The translations under genes were made by a program, and so were the position numbers. A stretch of 64,000 bases of DNA from Proteromonas lacertae (lineage: Eukaryota; Sar; Bigyra; Opalinata; Proteromonadidae): NCBI GenBank assembly GCA_002245135.1, contig NGBS01000293.1:1-64000 (forward strand), in the 5' to 3' direction. Positions 35,957 to 47,292 of this stretch are shown in pieces (the first letter of the stretch is position 1; each line of letters begins with the position of its first letter). The notes below the pieces were generated by a model. The model did not search any database and was not told the DNA's origin. It worked only from the letters and a program-made list of their open reading frames with translations.

Positions 35957-38065
35957 TTACATTATGCAGCATAATGATGGATGAACTACACTATAATGAT
36001 CACTTGTAACATCAGAACGATGTAACAATGGACACTTTTTCAATCCATTCTGCAAACGATTATAAGCAGACATAGTATAATTGCCATGTATCATTATTGC
36101 TAATAATCTTGGCCATTTCACAATACAATTCAATAAAGGTTCTACACATTTATCAGACATATCAGCTCCATTAATACAATATGTTCTAATGGGATGATGA
36201 ATCAAACTATTTGTTACAATAATACTGCCTTCATCTCCAATTAAATTCCCTGCTAATGTGAAATATTGAATTTCTTTCATTTGAGTCAATGAATTTCCCA
36301 AAATTTCACATAAACTATCATCAAAATGTTCAGCTATTTAAATATAATATATATAAAAACATCAATATATACACATAATATCAATTTGATTTAAATTGGG
36401 CCATTTATTTGGCATTTCTAATAACAATTTCTTTAATAACTTATATCTCATATTTGGAATTCTTATACCAATACCACATACATCATTTTTACTGTTCTCC
36501 AATACTTTTATCAACAATTCACAACTAACATCTGTCAATTTTGGACTATCAATGTAAAGTATTTGTAATTCACATTTCTCTAAAGTTTCAGTTAAAACAG
36601 TCATTCCAATATCAGTTACTTCTTCACTGATTAATGAAAACATATGCAAATTTCTACATAATGATAATCCTTTAGCTATAGACTTCAATCCTCTATCACT
36701 TACTAATGGACTGTCTAATGTAAATGATCTTAAATTAATATTCGTAACCATATGTTCTCCAAGAATAGAAATACCTTCATCTGATACATTATAAGCTATA
36801 ATAATAATAATATGATTTTATATATACATCTAATATGTAAATATTGTAGTTTATATAGATTTCCTATGGCTTTTCCTAAATCTGTGATTCCTCCATCTCC
36901 AACATCATCTAGTAATAAAATTAAAGTATTTAACTCAGTCAATTCTGGTAAATTGTATATCATATGACGAAATCCCATGTCATTCAATTTAAAAGCTATA
37001 AAGAAATTAAGTATAAAGTTAAATACTATTCAAATAGAATGATTCTAATGATTTTAACTTAATAAATGCTTCACCTAATCGATCAGCTGGTTTATAACCA
37101 AACGAAGGAATATCAAGAAATAAATTAATTAATTGATTACACTTTGCAATATTATCAGATAAACAAATACATGCTTCTTCTTCACAATGACCAGCTAATA
37201 ATAATAATAATATAAATATATATATATATATACCATTAATTATTAATGACTTTAACTGGTTTAATTGTGGGAGAACATTAGATATTTTCTTTAAACCTGC
37301 TGTATCTAATCCTTTCAATATCAATCCTAATGTTGATATATCACCCATCTCTGATAAGCTTTCTATGAATTTATCAATTATTCCATTTTCACTATTTACT
37401 ACATTTCCTGCTATTGCTAAAATTTGAAGTTTTTTACAGTTTATTAAACTATCAAATAAATATTTCATTCCTTTGTTTGTTAATTCTGAGCCAGCATAGA
37501 TTAATTCCATATAAGGTGATAAATGTAATAATCTTAAATTCTTTGATATATTTTCGGCATTTATATCGTACCAAGTTTCATATATGTATAATTCCTTTAG
37601 ATTTGTATAATTACATATAACTTTTGACAAATTAAACAGCATATTGTCATCCATATTACAATCTATAACAGTTATATATAAATAGATTGATCATATACCT
37701 ACAAAAGATAACTTCTCGATTTTAGGCATGAAATGTAAAGAATCACAAAGTTCGCTCATTCTTTTCTTATTTAAACTTATACCTCGGAAACTAATTTCTG
37801 TCAATACTCTGTAACTCTTTAAACGATGAGCGAATCTACTGAACTGATTGTCAGTCATATTACCTAATTACTTAATACAATTTCTCTAAATACGACAAAA
37901 TGGACTGTTACCAAAACCAATCCAAAATGAAGTGGTAGTCCACGGATTGTTTTCATCTAACAATCTATCCATAATATGAGAACCAATAATTTCCTTCTTC
38001 TTTTTTGATCCATCCCAATTCAATTGCTCATCTTCAAACATTATATCATCAAGTGTTACTTCCAT
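35957..38065 (-). CDS. Leucine-rich repeat protein (no kinase domain)
   Basis: It starts MEVTLDDIMFEDEQLNWDGS and, after a 30-nt phase-1 intron, continues into RNMTDNQFSRFAHRLKSYR. RI-type LRRs follow, for example LQILAIAGNVVNSENG, LDTAGLKKISNVLPQL, FYLNTFKLNDMGFRHM and YFTLAGNLIGDEGS. At least six introns of 30-40 nt were placed. Within the LRR part they are phase 1 and fall just after the LxL strand. The end is HPSLCCIM. With no kinase and no TM helix it is probably a cytosolic binding protein of about 620 residues. The N-terminal exon (WTTTSFWIGFGNSPFC) is unlike the other LRR genes here. Function unknown. The frame looks intact. Confidence 0.75.
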
Positions 38066-38139
38066 TTTCCCGATTTTTTATTATTAAATTTTCAGGTATA
38101 TGAAAATGTTGTAAAACCCATTTGAGTGTAATTTTTTTC

Positions 38140-40053
38140 ATGAGATATATTATATATACAACGTTTTTGATATTACTTCCTATTATAATTTGTGATAATG
38201 TTTATGCAGAATATGATGGTAAGAATGAAACTGGTAGATTGAGAAAGACTATTCGACAGTTACAATCTAACGATAATGAAGAGTTAAAGTCAATGTTAAT
38301 GAGTAGTGGTGAAATAAAATTATGTAATAAAAGTGTAATTGATATTTCAAGTTGGTCAGTAATAACTCCAAAAGTATCCAAAATAATCGGTGATGGTGAG
38401 TATTCAACAATAGAAGTATATGCAGATACGTATGGTTCTATTGAGTTATTTGAAAAGCTTGAAAATATCGAAATATTGAATATAAATATCGAAATTAAAT
38501 TCTCTGATAATAGTGACACAACTTATATTCGTAATGGTATAACGAATGAAATAATAAATAGCACAATAAATGGTTTTCATATAATAGTTAAAAATTTGTT
38601 ATATATAACAATGGATAAAAATCATGTTGGATTAATAAGTAATAGAATATATGATAGTATATTGAGTGATGTGGGAATAATGTTTAATGAAATTAAACTA
38701 TTTTTTTCCGATGAATATGAGAATCTAAAATTCAGTTTGATAAGTAATCTAGTTGAAAGTGATAATCGAGTGATGTATAATGGAATATATTTAAAAGGTA
38801 AATCACTTATATTGGAAAGTGGTCGGAATACAATTGAAAATGGCTTATTATTTGGATCAATATTAAATATAGATTTTAATTATGTAGTAATTGATATAGA
38901 AGCAATTTATTTTAGCTGGGTTTGTGCATCTAAGCTTTCATTATTTATATATTCAAGTAATGAAGGTTTAACATTGAATAATATAATAATTATTATTCGA
39001 AGAAGTTTTTCTTATAATGAGAAATTGAGTCTTAAGACAGATTTTTACTTGTCATGTTTAGTATATTTAACTGAAGTTAAATTAACCATAAACCATTGTT
39101 TAATCGATATTCGATTTGGTGAAATTGATTTTGATTATTATCATGCAAGTAACAAGGATGAATATTCAAAAAGAAGTTTTTTGGTAGCTGGAGTTTTAGG
39201 TGAAAATTGGGTAATAAATGTAATAGCTAATTATTTACAAATCAAATATTATTGTGAAAATGATTTTATAACAAAGAAAAATCATGTATGTCAATTCTTT
39301 CCTCCATTTACAGTTACATCATGTAAAAATGTAATGTATCCTACTTTTTTAAGTTTAATTAACAAAGGAGGTCGTTTTAATCTAAAGAATAGTTACTTTT
39401 ATGTTGATAAGAATGAAAATGCAAATGTAGAAGTTCAATTTGTAGATTATATATCAGAAAATATTTATTCTGAAAAGAGTTATATTATTATGACTAATGG
39501 AATAATATCATATGATGGTATTTATTCCTTAATAACAGGAAGTGTTGATAGTATCTATCCTTCAATGAGATTAATTGGTTATTCTAAAGTAGGATCAATC
39601 ATATTTGATTCTTCTCTTCCATTTTATGATTATGAAACTGATAATATAAACTATGAAAGATTTGAAAATTTAAAACCTGTATATGAAAATATTTGTAACA
39701 CACCAATATCTGATATACCAACAACGACCACCATGACAGAGGATACACCATTACCAACTAATACTGCAACTGCTGTTACTACTACACCTATAGAAACAAC
39801 AAAAGATGAGCAAATAACTACAATAATTGAAGCAGAATTAACAGGAAAAGAAGACACAATTCAAAAAGATGAAAGCAGATTATCTGTTCTACTGATTACT
39901 ATAATAGCTGTATCGTCAGTAATTGTAATATTATGTATTTCAGGAGCATTATGCTGTTATTGCAGATATAAATATTTATCAGAACAAAGAGTAAGTCCTG
40001 AAACAAGAAAAAAGAAGAAAAAAGCAAAAAAGTATAAAAAACGAGGAGTGTAA
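38140..40053 (+). CDS. Surface protein family member 1 (mosaic), intronless
   Basis: Type I membrane protein of 637 residues. A signal peptide (YIIYTTFLILLPIIICDNVY) leads to a beta-rich ectodomain with helix-like repeats (IEILNINIEIKFSDNS, IINSTINGFHIIV). A Thr/Pro-rich stalk follows, then one TM helix (SVLLITIIAVSSVIVILCIS) and a basic tail (RKKKKKAKKYKKRGV). The first ~185 codons are almost identical at DNA level to members 2 and 3, then switch abruptly near 38692. The rest resembles member 4 (for example FNYVVIDIEAIYFS, YPSMRLIGYSKVGSI and RVSPET), so this gene joins two family types. It has no introns, unlike most neighbours. The ATG at 38140 is shared with members 2 and 3. Family not recognised; a variable cell-surface role is inferred from architecture and mosaicism. 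Confidence 0.82.
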   Translation: MRYIIYTTFLILLPIIICDNVYAEYDGKNETGRLRKTIRQLQSNDNEELKSMLMSSGEIKLCNKSVIDISSWSVITPKVSKIIGDGEYSTIEVYADTYGSIELFEKLENIEILNINIEIKFSDNSDTTYIRNGITNEIINSTINGFHIIVKNLLYITMDKNHVGLISNRIYDSILSDVGIMFNEIKLFFSDEYENLKFSLISNLVESDNRVMYNGIYLKGKSLILESGRNTIENGLLFGSILNIDFNYVVIDIEAIYFSWVCASKLSLFIYSSNEGLTLNNIIIIIRRSFSYNEKLSLKTDFYLSCLVYLTEVKLTINHCLIDIRFGEIDFDYYHASNKDEYSKRSFLVAGVLGENWVINVIANYLQIKYYCENDFITKKNHVCQFFPPFTVTSCKNVMYPTFLSLINKGGRFNLKNSYFYVDKNENANVEVQFVDYISENIYSEKSYIIMTNGIISYDGIYSLITGSVDSIYPSMRLIGYSKVGSIIFDSSLPFYDYETDNINYERFENLKPVYENICNTPISDIPTTTTMTEDTPLPTNTATAVTTTPIETTKDEQITTIIEAELTGKEDTIQKDESRLSVLLITIIAVSSVIVILCISGALCCYCRYKYLSEQRVSPETRKKKKKAKKYKKRGV

Positions 40054-40082
40054 TAATTTAAAGCAACTTCGTATTTAACTCA

Positions 40083-40264
40083 ATCAATATTCAGTATTTT
40101 AAGTATATTATTTTCGTCTTCATGATGAACAACTAAAAATACTTCATCATTACTCTTTTCAACCCTCTTTTCTATCTATAAATTTAAAATTACAGACATA
40201 CATTAGCATCATATGGTAAAACTAAGGATAATATATCATCTTCACAAGATATTGAGTAATACAT
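40083..40264 (-). pseudogene. Truncated 5' stub of the pseudokinase-LRR gene
   Basis: This stretch is the same as 45443-45624, the first two exons of the pseudokinase-LRR gene 2, including its start codon (MYYSISCEDDILSLV) and 26-nt first intron. Continuing, it reads KRVEKSNDEVFLVVHHEDEN, then breaks off at 40083 where similarity ends and the 3' flank of surface gene 1 begins 29 nt later. It was carried here by the 1.85-kb duplication that also brought surface gene 2, and cannot encode a complete kinase. Confidence 0.85.
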
Positions 40265-41932
40265 AGAATAAATGTATTGGGTTTATGAAAATATTTTCAA
40301 ACACCAAAAATAAGAATTATTTTTTTCATGAGATATATTATATATACAACGTTTTTGATATTACTTCCTATTATAATTTGTGATAATGTTTATGCAGAAT
40401 ATGATGGTAAGAATGAAACTGGTAGATTGAGAAAGACTATTCGACAGTTACAATCTAACGATAATGAAGAGTTAAAGTCAATGTTAATGAGTAGTGGTGA
40501 AATAAAATTATGTAATAAAAGTGTAATTGATATTTCAAGTTGGTCAGTAATAACTCCAAAAGTATCCAAAATAATCGGTGATGGTGAGTATTCAACAATA
40601 GAAGTATATGCAGATACGTATAGTTCTATTGAGTTATTTGAAAAGCTTGAAAATATCGAAATATTGAATATAAATATCGAAATTAAATTCTCTGATAATA
40701 GTGACACAACTTATATTCGTAATGGTATAACGAATGAAATAATAAATAGCACAATAAATGGTTTTCATATAATAGTTAAAAATTTGTTATATATAACAAT
40801 GGATAAAAATCATGTTGGATTAATAAGTAATAGAATATATGATAGTATATTGAGTGATGTGGGAATAATGTTTAATGAAATGAGTATAATCTTACTAGAT
40901 GTGAATGAAGAATTCAGTTTAATAAGTAATGAAATAAAAAACATGAAAGTTGTGAGTTATAAAGGAATGTATTTAAAAGGTAATTGTTTGTTTATCGATA
41001 CTCAAATCAAGATGAAAAAGATAGGTTTATTATTTGGAAAAATCCAAAATACGAATTTCGATTATGTGGTAATCGATATAGAATCTATGAAAATGGAAAT
41101 GAGAATAGAAACATATATGAGTTTGTTTATATACAATAGTGAAAGTGATGTGGAAATAAATAATTTATCAATAATAATAATGAATGAATTGAGTTATTCT
41201 GACAGTCCTTATATATTTGGATCAAATTATCTATCATTTGTATTTGAGAATATAGGTGAAAATATAAAAGTGAGTTTAAATAACTGTATAATTGATATAA
41301 TATTTGATGATATTAAAGTTGATTATTATGTAATAAAGCAAGATAAAAATCATGAACGAGGATTTTATATATGTGGAATAACTCGATTATCTAACCGAAA
41401 CAGTAAAATGTTGATGAATTATATGATAATTCGATTATTTTTTAATAAAGAATTTATATCACAAACAACGAAAGGAAAATGGAATAGTAATGCATGCAAA
41501 CAAGCATTTTGTAAAATAAAAGCCTCGAAATCTGCTTTCTTTTTATTTTTGAATGGTAATTCATTTACTATTCACAACAGTTATTTTTATCTACATTTTG
41601 ACAGTAAGACAACGGCAGTAGAAAATGTTAATATAATGAAATACTCTACAGTGAATGGTATTGTTGAAAAATCATTTATAACTGATAAAAATAATATAAT
41701 ATCTGAGAAAATGAATTTGATAAGTGGAACATCTGAATCATTATATGAGATGATGAAAGTATTAGGTTATAAAATATATGAATCAACAATATACTATCCT
41801 AATTTACCTTATATTGATAAAAGTGTAGGTGAAATAAATTATGATATGTATAAAGATAATAAGCCCAAATATAAAAATATTTGTCGAAATTCTTCAGATG
41901 AAGAAAATTCAAATAACAAATCCGAGAAAGAT
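40083..41932. repeat. Segmental duplication, copy A (1,850 bp; partner 45443-47292)
   Basis: This block aligns with 45443-47292 at a constant offset of 5,360 nt. It includes the pseudokinase 5' stub, the intergenic promoter and the whole ectodomain of surface gene 2. Both edges are sharp: catcaatattcag on the left and the codons for SEKD on the right. Differences are confined to one diverged patch (about 41477-41527) and a few single bases, so the copying is recent or the copies exchange sequence. Confidence 0.93.
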
Positions 41933-42148
41933 GATAGAGATATATATCCTTTGATAATATTAGCAATTATTGTGTTATTAATAGCTTTTATAGCGTTTAG
42001 TATAAGTTGTACTAAAGTCAGTGATTCTGAATATGAAGAAATAAATCAAAATCATAATGTTGATAATAATATAGAAGTTGATGGAATGAATGAAACTGAA
42101 AAAGGTGAAGGAAAAAAGAAAACTATAAATCAATTTTTTGACGCTTAG
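40328..42148 (+). CDS. Surface protein family member 2, intronless
   Basis: 606 residues: signal peptide, beta-rich ectodomain, a short acidic/Asn-rich juxtamembrane stretch (DEENSNNKSEKDDRD), a TM helix (IYPLIILAIIVLLIAFIAFS) and an acidic/polar tail ending KKKTINQFFDA. The ectodomain is nearly identical to member 3 (45688-47550) from start to Lys-Asp at 41932. Only a Ser/Gly difference, a short diverged patch around 41477-41527 (KWNSNACKQAFCKIK) and a few nearby bases differ. TM and tail are unrelated to member 3. The 5' flank is duplicated too, so it shares the promoter of member 3. Function unknown; likely exposed on the cell surface. Confidence 0.85.
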   Translation: MRYIIYTTFLILLPIIICDNVYAEYDGKNETGRLRKTIRQLQSNDNEELKSMLMSSGEIKLCNKSVIDISSWSVITPKVSKIIGDGEYSTIEVYADTYSSIELFEKLENIEILNINIEIKFSDNSDTTYIRNGITNEIINSTINGFHIIVKNLLYITMDKNHVGLISNRIYDSILSDVGIMFNEMSIILLDVNEEFSLISNEIKNMKVVSYKGMYLKGNCLFIDTQIKMKKIGLLFGKIQNTNFDYVVIDIESMKMEMRIETYMSLFIYNSESDVEINNLSIIIMNELSYSDSPYIFGSNYLSFVFENIGENIKVSLNNCIIDIIFDDIKVDYYVIKQDKNHERGFYICGITRLSNRNSKMLMNYMIIRLFFNKEFISQTTKGKWNSNACKQAFCKIKASKSAFFLFLNGNSFTIHNSYFYLHFDSKTTAVENVNIMKYSTVNGIVEKSFITDKNNIISEKMNLISGTSESLYEMMKVLGYKIYESTIYYPNLPYIDKSVGEINYDMYKDNKPKYKNICRNSSDEENSNNKSEKDDRDIYPLIILAIIVLLIAFIAFSISCTKVSDSEYEEINQNHNVDNNIEVDGMNETEKGEGKKKTINQFFDA

Positions 42149-42299
42149 TGTATAAATGTATTTATAATGTTCTTTAATTTTATTTAATTTGTTAAATAAT
42201 TTGTGTATGTTTCTTTCACTAACACTTATTAACATCATTCCTTAAATAAACATTAGTAATAATTATATATTAATAATATATAAATAATATTGAAATCAA

Positions 42300-45200
42300 T
42301 TATTTGATATTCAAGAATTCTTTTGATAATTCTTTCTTTTCTTTTTCTGATATTCTATTTAATTTGATTGTTATAATTGATGAAAATATTTCTAAAAATG
42401 ATTTTAATTCTGATTGATCTATATTCTTTTTCACTGTTATTGATAATTCCTGTAAACAATCAAATACTTCTTTGTTTTCTTTCATTAATCTCAATTCTCT
42501 TTCATTTAATTCATTTCCTTCTAAATTTAGGTTATCTAATGGCTGATAATCTTTCAATCTTTCTATTAACACTTTTAATCCCTTTTCAGTCATTCCAACA
42601 TCTATTCATATTAAAAACATATTTCATAATATTATAAATAAAATACTTGATATATTTAATGACTTATAATTAATAAATTTGTTTAAATATTTACATATTA
42701 TTTCTATTCCTTCATCACCAATTTCATTACTATAGACACACATATACCATACATCTTTTGGTAAAGAATCTGCCAATTCTTTGAATCCTTTGGAAGTAAT
42801 TATGCAATTGGATATATTAAGAAATTTATAATCAATTTGTTTAATCATGGATATGTGATTATCTTTGATACTTAAATCTATTTCGCATGAAATTGAATTA
42901 TATACTTGAAAAATCATAGTTTCTATCATGACAGTATCTTTTCTTCTTAACACAATAATCCAAATAATACTCCAATTCTTCATTTGTCCATAATGGACAT
43001 TTCATTTCTATAAATGGATAATCTTCTTTTTCTAATGTTTTTGAACATATTGCTTTTAATCCATTCATTCTGATATTATTTCCATTTAGATTTACTGCAT
43101 AACATTTTTTAATTGAATCCATCTTGTCTGCTAATAACACAACACTTTCATCATCAATTGATATATTACTTAGATTCGTATCTAACATGTATAAGTTATT
43201 TTCTAGTATTTTAAACCCTCTGTTACCTATAGGATTATCTATTCAACAACATAAATAAATAGATATATATATGAATACCAAAAATAACTAATCCATTAAT
43301 TATATGACTTTCTTTTAAATAATTCATCAAGTATTCTATTCCATCTGAATCTATATTATTGCCATTTAAATATAGATTTGTAATTTCTTCATGAAGAATC
43401 TTCAATCCATCGACTATATATTTCAATCCAATTGATGATAATTCCATTTCTATTTACGTGATAAAATATTTATAATACGAATATAGCATGAATCTAATAA
43501 ATGCAAATGTGGAGATAATAGTTTCACTCCTTCATTTCCTATTTTATTTCCATTTAATTGTAGCAAATCTAGACTAGGAAATGAAGATAAATTATCAATC
43601 AGTATTTTTACACTTTCAGATGTTAGTTCATTATCTATATGAAAAAAACATAGAAATTATACTTGTTAAATCTAATAACCACAGATCTTCAAATTCATTT
43701 AATCTCAAAGAAATGAAAGATTTGAAAAAATCATCATCAATTTCTAATCCATTCAAATATAAATCATCATCACATCCTTTGATGTATGTGATTAATTCTA
43801 GAAAGTCTTTGTCAATAAGCAGCTCTTTACTTCCATAAATATTAAATTCAACTTTTGAAATAGGAAATTTGGAGAATAATGTTTTTAATCCTTTTACATG
43901 AAGTGTATTGTTTTGTGTAATATGAATTATCTCAAGATTTGGATATTTATATAATTCTTCCGATAATAATATTATTGATTCATCAGTTAAGTTCATCAAT
44001 TCAAGATTTAAACCGTTATCTTCATCAATCAATAAATTCAAATAAGGAAGCATCATCATCAAACCTTTTGCACCTATTTGATTATCTATTTTACAGTAAA
44101 TTACAAAATAAAATACGTGAAAGATTTACATTAGTTAAATTCATGAATGGAATTGATTTAATAAATGATTCTATGAAATATGATGTGAAATTATGTTCTG
44201 ATAAATCTAATTCTTGTAGATTCGATAATCGAGAAAAATAAGAACCGAATAATGAGTGATATTGAATGGGTATATCTAATCCACTACAATCTATATATAT
44301 ATTAATTATTAAGATTATACAAAGAGATATTTTTGTTGGATTAACAAGTCTCAATATTCTGAAAAAATAATACATTCCTGCTTCACACAAACATAAGCAT
44401 TCTGAGCTAATTATTGTTATATTAATATCACTAGTGTGAATTTTAAACATCATTTCATCTAAATTACATTCTTTTTCTTCTTTACATTGATGAATGATTT
44501 GATATTTCAATTTATCTTTTATTTCACAATCTTCATTCTTTAAATACATAATCAATAATATAGATAGTATGCTTTCGATAGGTTGATGATTGTAGGATTG
44601 TATTAAACTATCTCTAATATCTATTCAAACATTATTCTTTTTATTTATACTTTCATATTTGTTGTATTGGAGATAATAATCTGATTGAATATTAAATGGA
44701 GATATTTCTATTGTATTATCATTATATAAAAACAACTCTTTTCTTTCTTCACATATCATCATATTATCACCTTCATCTCTCAATATTTCACTCAATTTCA
44801 CCATCTCTTTATTCAACTCTTTTAAACTCATTCTATCTTCACTTTTCACTTTCAACATTCTTTCTATCATTTCTTTCATTGAATCATCACATTCTATATC
44901 TAAACTGTATTTACATCTTAAGATATTCTCTTTTATTTTATTAATATTGATATTATTATCTTCATTAAATGTTAATTTCTTGTTTATCATATGATATAAT
45001 ATACAGCCAATTGACCACATCACACTTCTCTCATTACATTCTAATCCATTCAACTCTTCAGGGCTTTTAAAACAAATATCATATATTTTCAGAACTTCTT
45101 TACTTCTTAAAGTATTTAAGTTTAAATCACATAATTTCATGTAGTTATTTTCTTCATATATTATGTTACTACTCTTCAAATTACTTATCATTACATCATA

Positions 45201-45624
45201 TTCACTCAATATCATCAATATATCACATATTCCACATATCACTTCACAAATATCACTTTTTAAAATGGATTTATTCCTAATTATCTCTTCCAAATCTCTT
45301 AAGTAATATTTTCGAGTATTATTATATATTTATTTTGTAAATTAAACATTAATATCATAAAAGGATATATATAAGATTCACAACAACTGTAAATCACAGA
45401 ATTGTTCTCACTAAATTTTACTACGTTTTTCTCTTTTATTCCATCAATATTCAGTATTTTAAGTATATTATTTTCGTCTTCATGATGAACAACTAAAAAT
45501 ACTTCATCATTACTCTTTTCAACCCTCTTTTCTATCTATAAATTTAAAATTACAGACATACATTAGCATCATATGGTAAAACTAAGGATAATATATCATC
45601 TTCACAAGATATTGAGTAATACAT
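42300..45624 (-). CDS. Pseudokinase-LRR fusion protein (copy 2)
   Basis: It starts MYYSISCEDDILSLV. A 26-nt phase-0 intron (45536-45561) is followed by eight phase-1 introns of 28-45 nt. The kinase region has VFLVVHHEDENNILKIL, then the catalytic loop MISNLKSSNIIYEENN, where HRD has become ISN, and LCDLN in place of DFG. FKSPEELNGLECNERSVMWS carries the APE region. It is therefore probably inactive as a kinase. About 700 residues of RI-type LRRs follow (for example LQELDLSEHNFTSYF, LDLLQLNGNKIGNEG, LNLEGNELNEREL). Near 45296-45302 one base must be added to restore ITLRDLEEIIRN; otherwise the frame is open to 42300. With that base the protein is about 1012 residues. Its start is 63 nt from the divergent start of surface gene 3, suggesting a shared promoter. 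Paralogue of 12114-14453. Confidence 0.8.
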
Positions 45625-47292
45625 AGAATAAATGTATTGGGTTTATGAAAATATTTTCAAACACCAAAAATAAGAATTATTTTTTTCATGAGATATATTA
45701 TATATACAACGTTTTTGATATTACTTCCTATTATAATTTGTGATAATGTTTATGCAGAATATGATGGTAAGAATGAAACTGGTAGATTGAGAAAGACTAT
45801 TCGACAGTTACAATCTAACGATAATGAAGAGTTAAAGTCAATGTTAATGAGTAGTGGTGAAATAAAATTATGTAATAAAAGTGTAATTGATATTTCAAGT
45901 TGGTCAGTAATAACTCCAAAAGTATCCAAAATAATCGGTGATGGTGAGTATTCAACAATAGAAGTATATGCAGATACGTATGGTTCTATTGAGTTATTTG
46001 AAAAGCTTGAAAATATCGAAATATTGAATATAAATATCGAAATTAAATTCTCTGATAATAGTGACACAACTTATATTCGTAATGGTATAACGAATGAAAT
46101 AATAAATAGCACAATAAATGGTTTTCATATAATAGTTAAAAATTTGTTATATATAACAATGGATAAAAATCATGTTGGATTAATAAGTAATAGAATATAT
46201 GATAGTATATTGAGTGATGTGGGAATAATGTTTAATGAAATGAGTATAATCTTACTAGATGTGAATGAAGAATTCAGTTTAATAAGTAATGAAATAAAAA
46301 ACATGAAAGTTGTGAGTTATAAAGGAATGTATTTAAAAGGTAATTGTTTGTTTATCGATACTCAAATCAAGATGAAAAAGATAGGTTTATTATTTGGAAA
46401 AATCCAAAATACGAATTTCGATTATGTGGTAATCGATATAGAATCTATGAAAATGGAAATGAGAATAGAAACATATATGAGTTTGTTTATATACAATAGT
46501 GAAAGTGATGTGGAAATAAATAATTTATCAATAATAATAATGAATGAATTGAGTTATTCTGACAGTCCTTATATATTTGGATCAAATTATCTATCATTTG
46601 TATTTGAGAATATAGGTGAAAATATAAAAGTGAGTTTAAATAACTGTATAATTGATATAATATTTGATGATATTAAAGTTGATTATTATGTAATAAAGCA
46701 AGATAAAAATCATGAACGAGGATTTTATATATGTGGAATAACTCGATTATCTAACCGAAACAGTAAAATGTTGATGAATTATATGATAATTCGATTATTT
46801 TTTAATAAAGAATTTATATCACAAACAACGAAAGGAAATTGGAATAGTAATGATTGTAAATGGACTTATTGCGAAATAAAAGCCTCGAAATCTGCTTTCT
46901 TTTTATTTTTGAATGGTAATTCATTTTCTATTCATAACAGTTATTTTTATCTACATTTTGACAGTAAGACAACGGCAGTAGAAAATGTTAATATAATGAA
47001 ATACTCTACAGTGAATGGTATTGTTGAAAAATCATTTATAACTGATAAAAATAATATAATATCTGAGAAAATGAATTTGATAAGTGGAACATCTGAATCA
47101 TTATATGAGATGATGAAAGTATTAGGTTATAAAATATATGAATCAACAATATACTATCCTAATTTACCTTATATTGATAAAAGTGTAGGTGAAATAAATT
47201 ATGATATGTATAAAGATAATAAGCCCAAATATAAAAATATTTGTCGAAATTCTTCAGATGAAGAAAATTCAAATAACAAATCCGAGAAAGAT
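45443..47292. repeat. Segmental duplication, copy B (1,850 bp; partner 40083-41932)
   Basis: Probable source of the duplication, because here the kinase 5' end continues into a nearly complete pseudokinase-LRR gene, whereas copy A holds only a stub. The block covers kinase exons 1-2, the 63-nt intergenic region and the ectodomain of surface gene 3. Confidence 0.9.
45625..45687. promoter_or_regulatory. 63-nt bidirectional intergenic region
   Basis: The start codons of the minus-strand pseudokinase-LRR gene (45622-45624) and the plus-strand surface gene 3 (45688) are 63 nt apart, head to head. All 5' UTR and core promoter elements of both must lie here or inside the genes. The same sequence precedes surface gene 2 (40265-40327). 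No TATA box can be singled out in the A/T-rich background. Confidence 0.55.
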
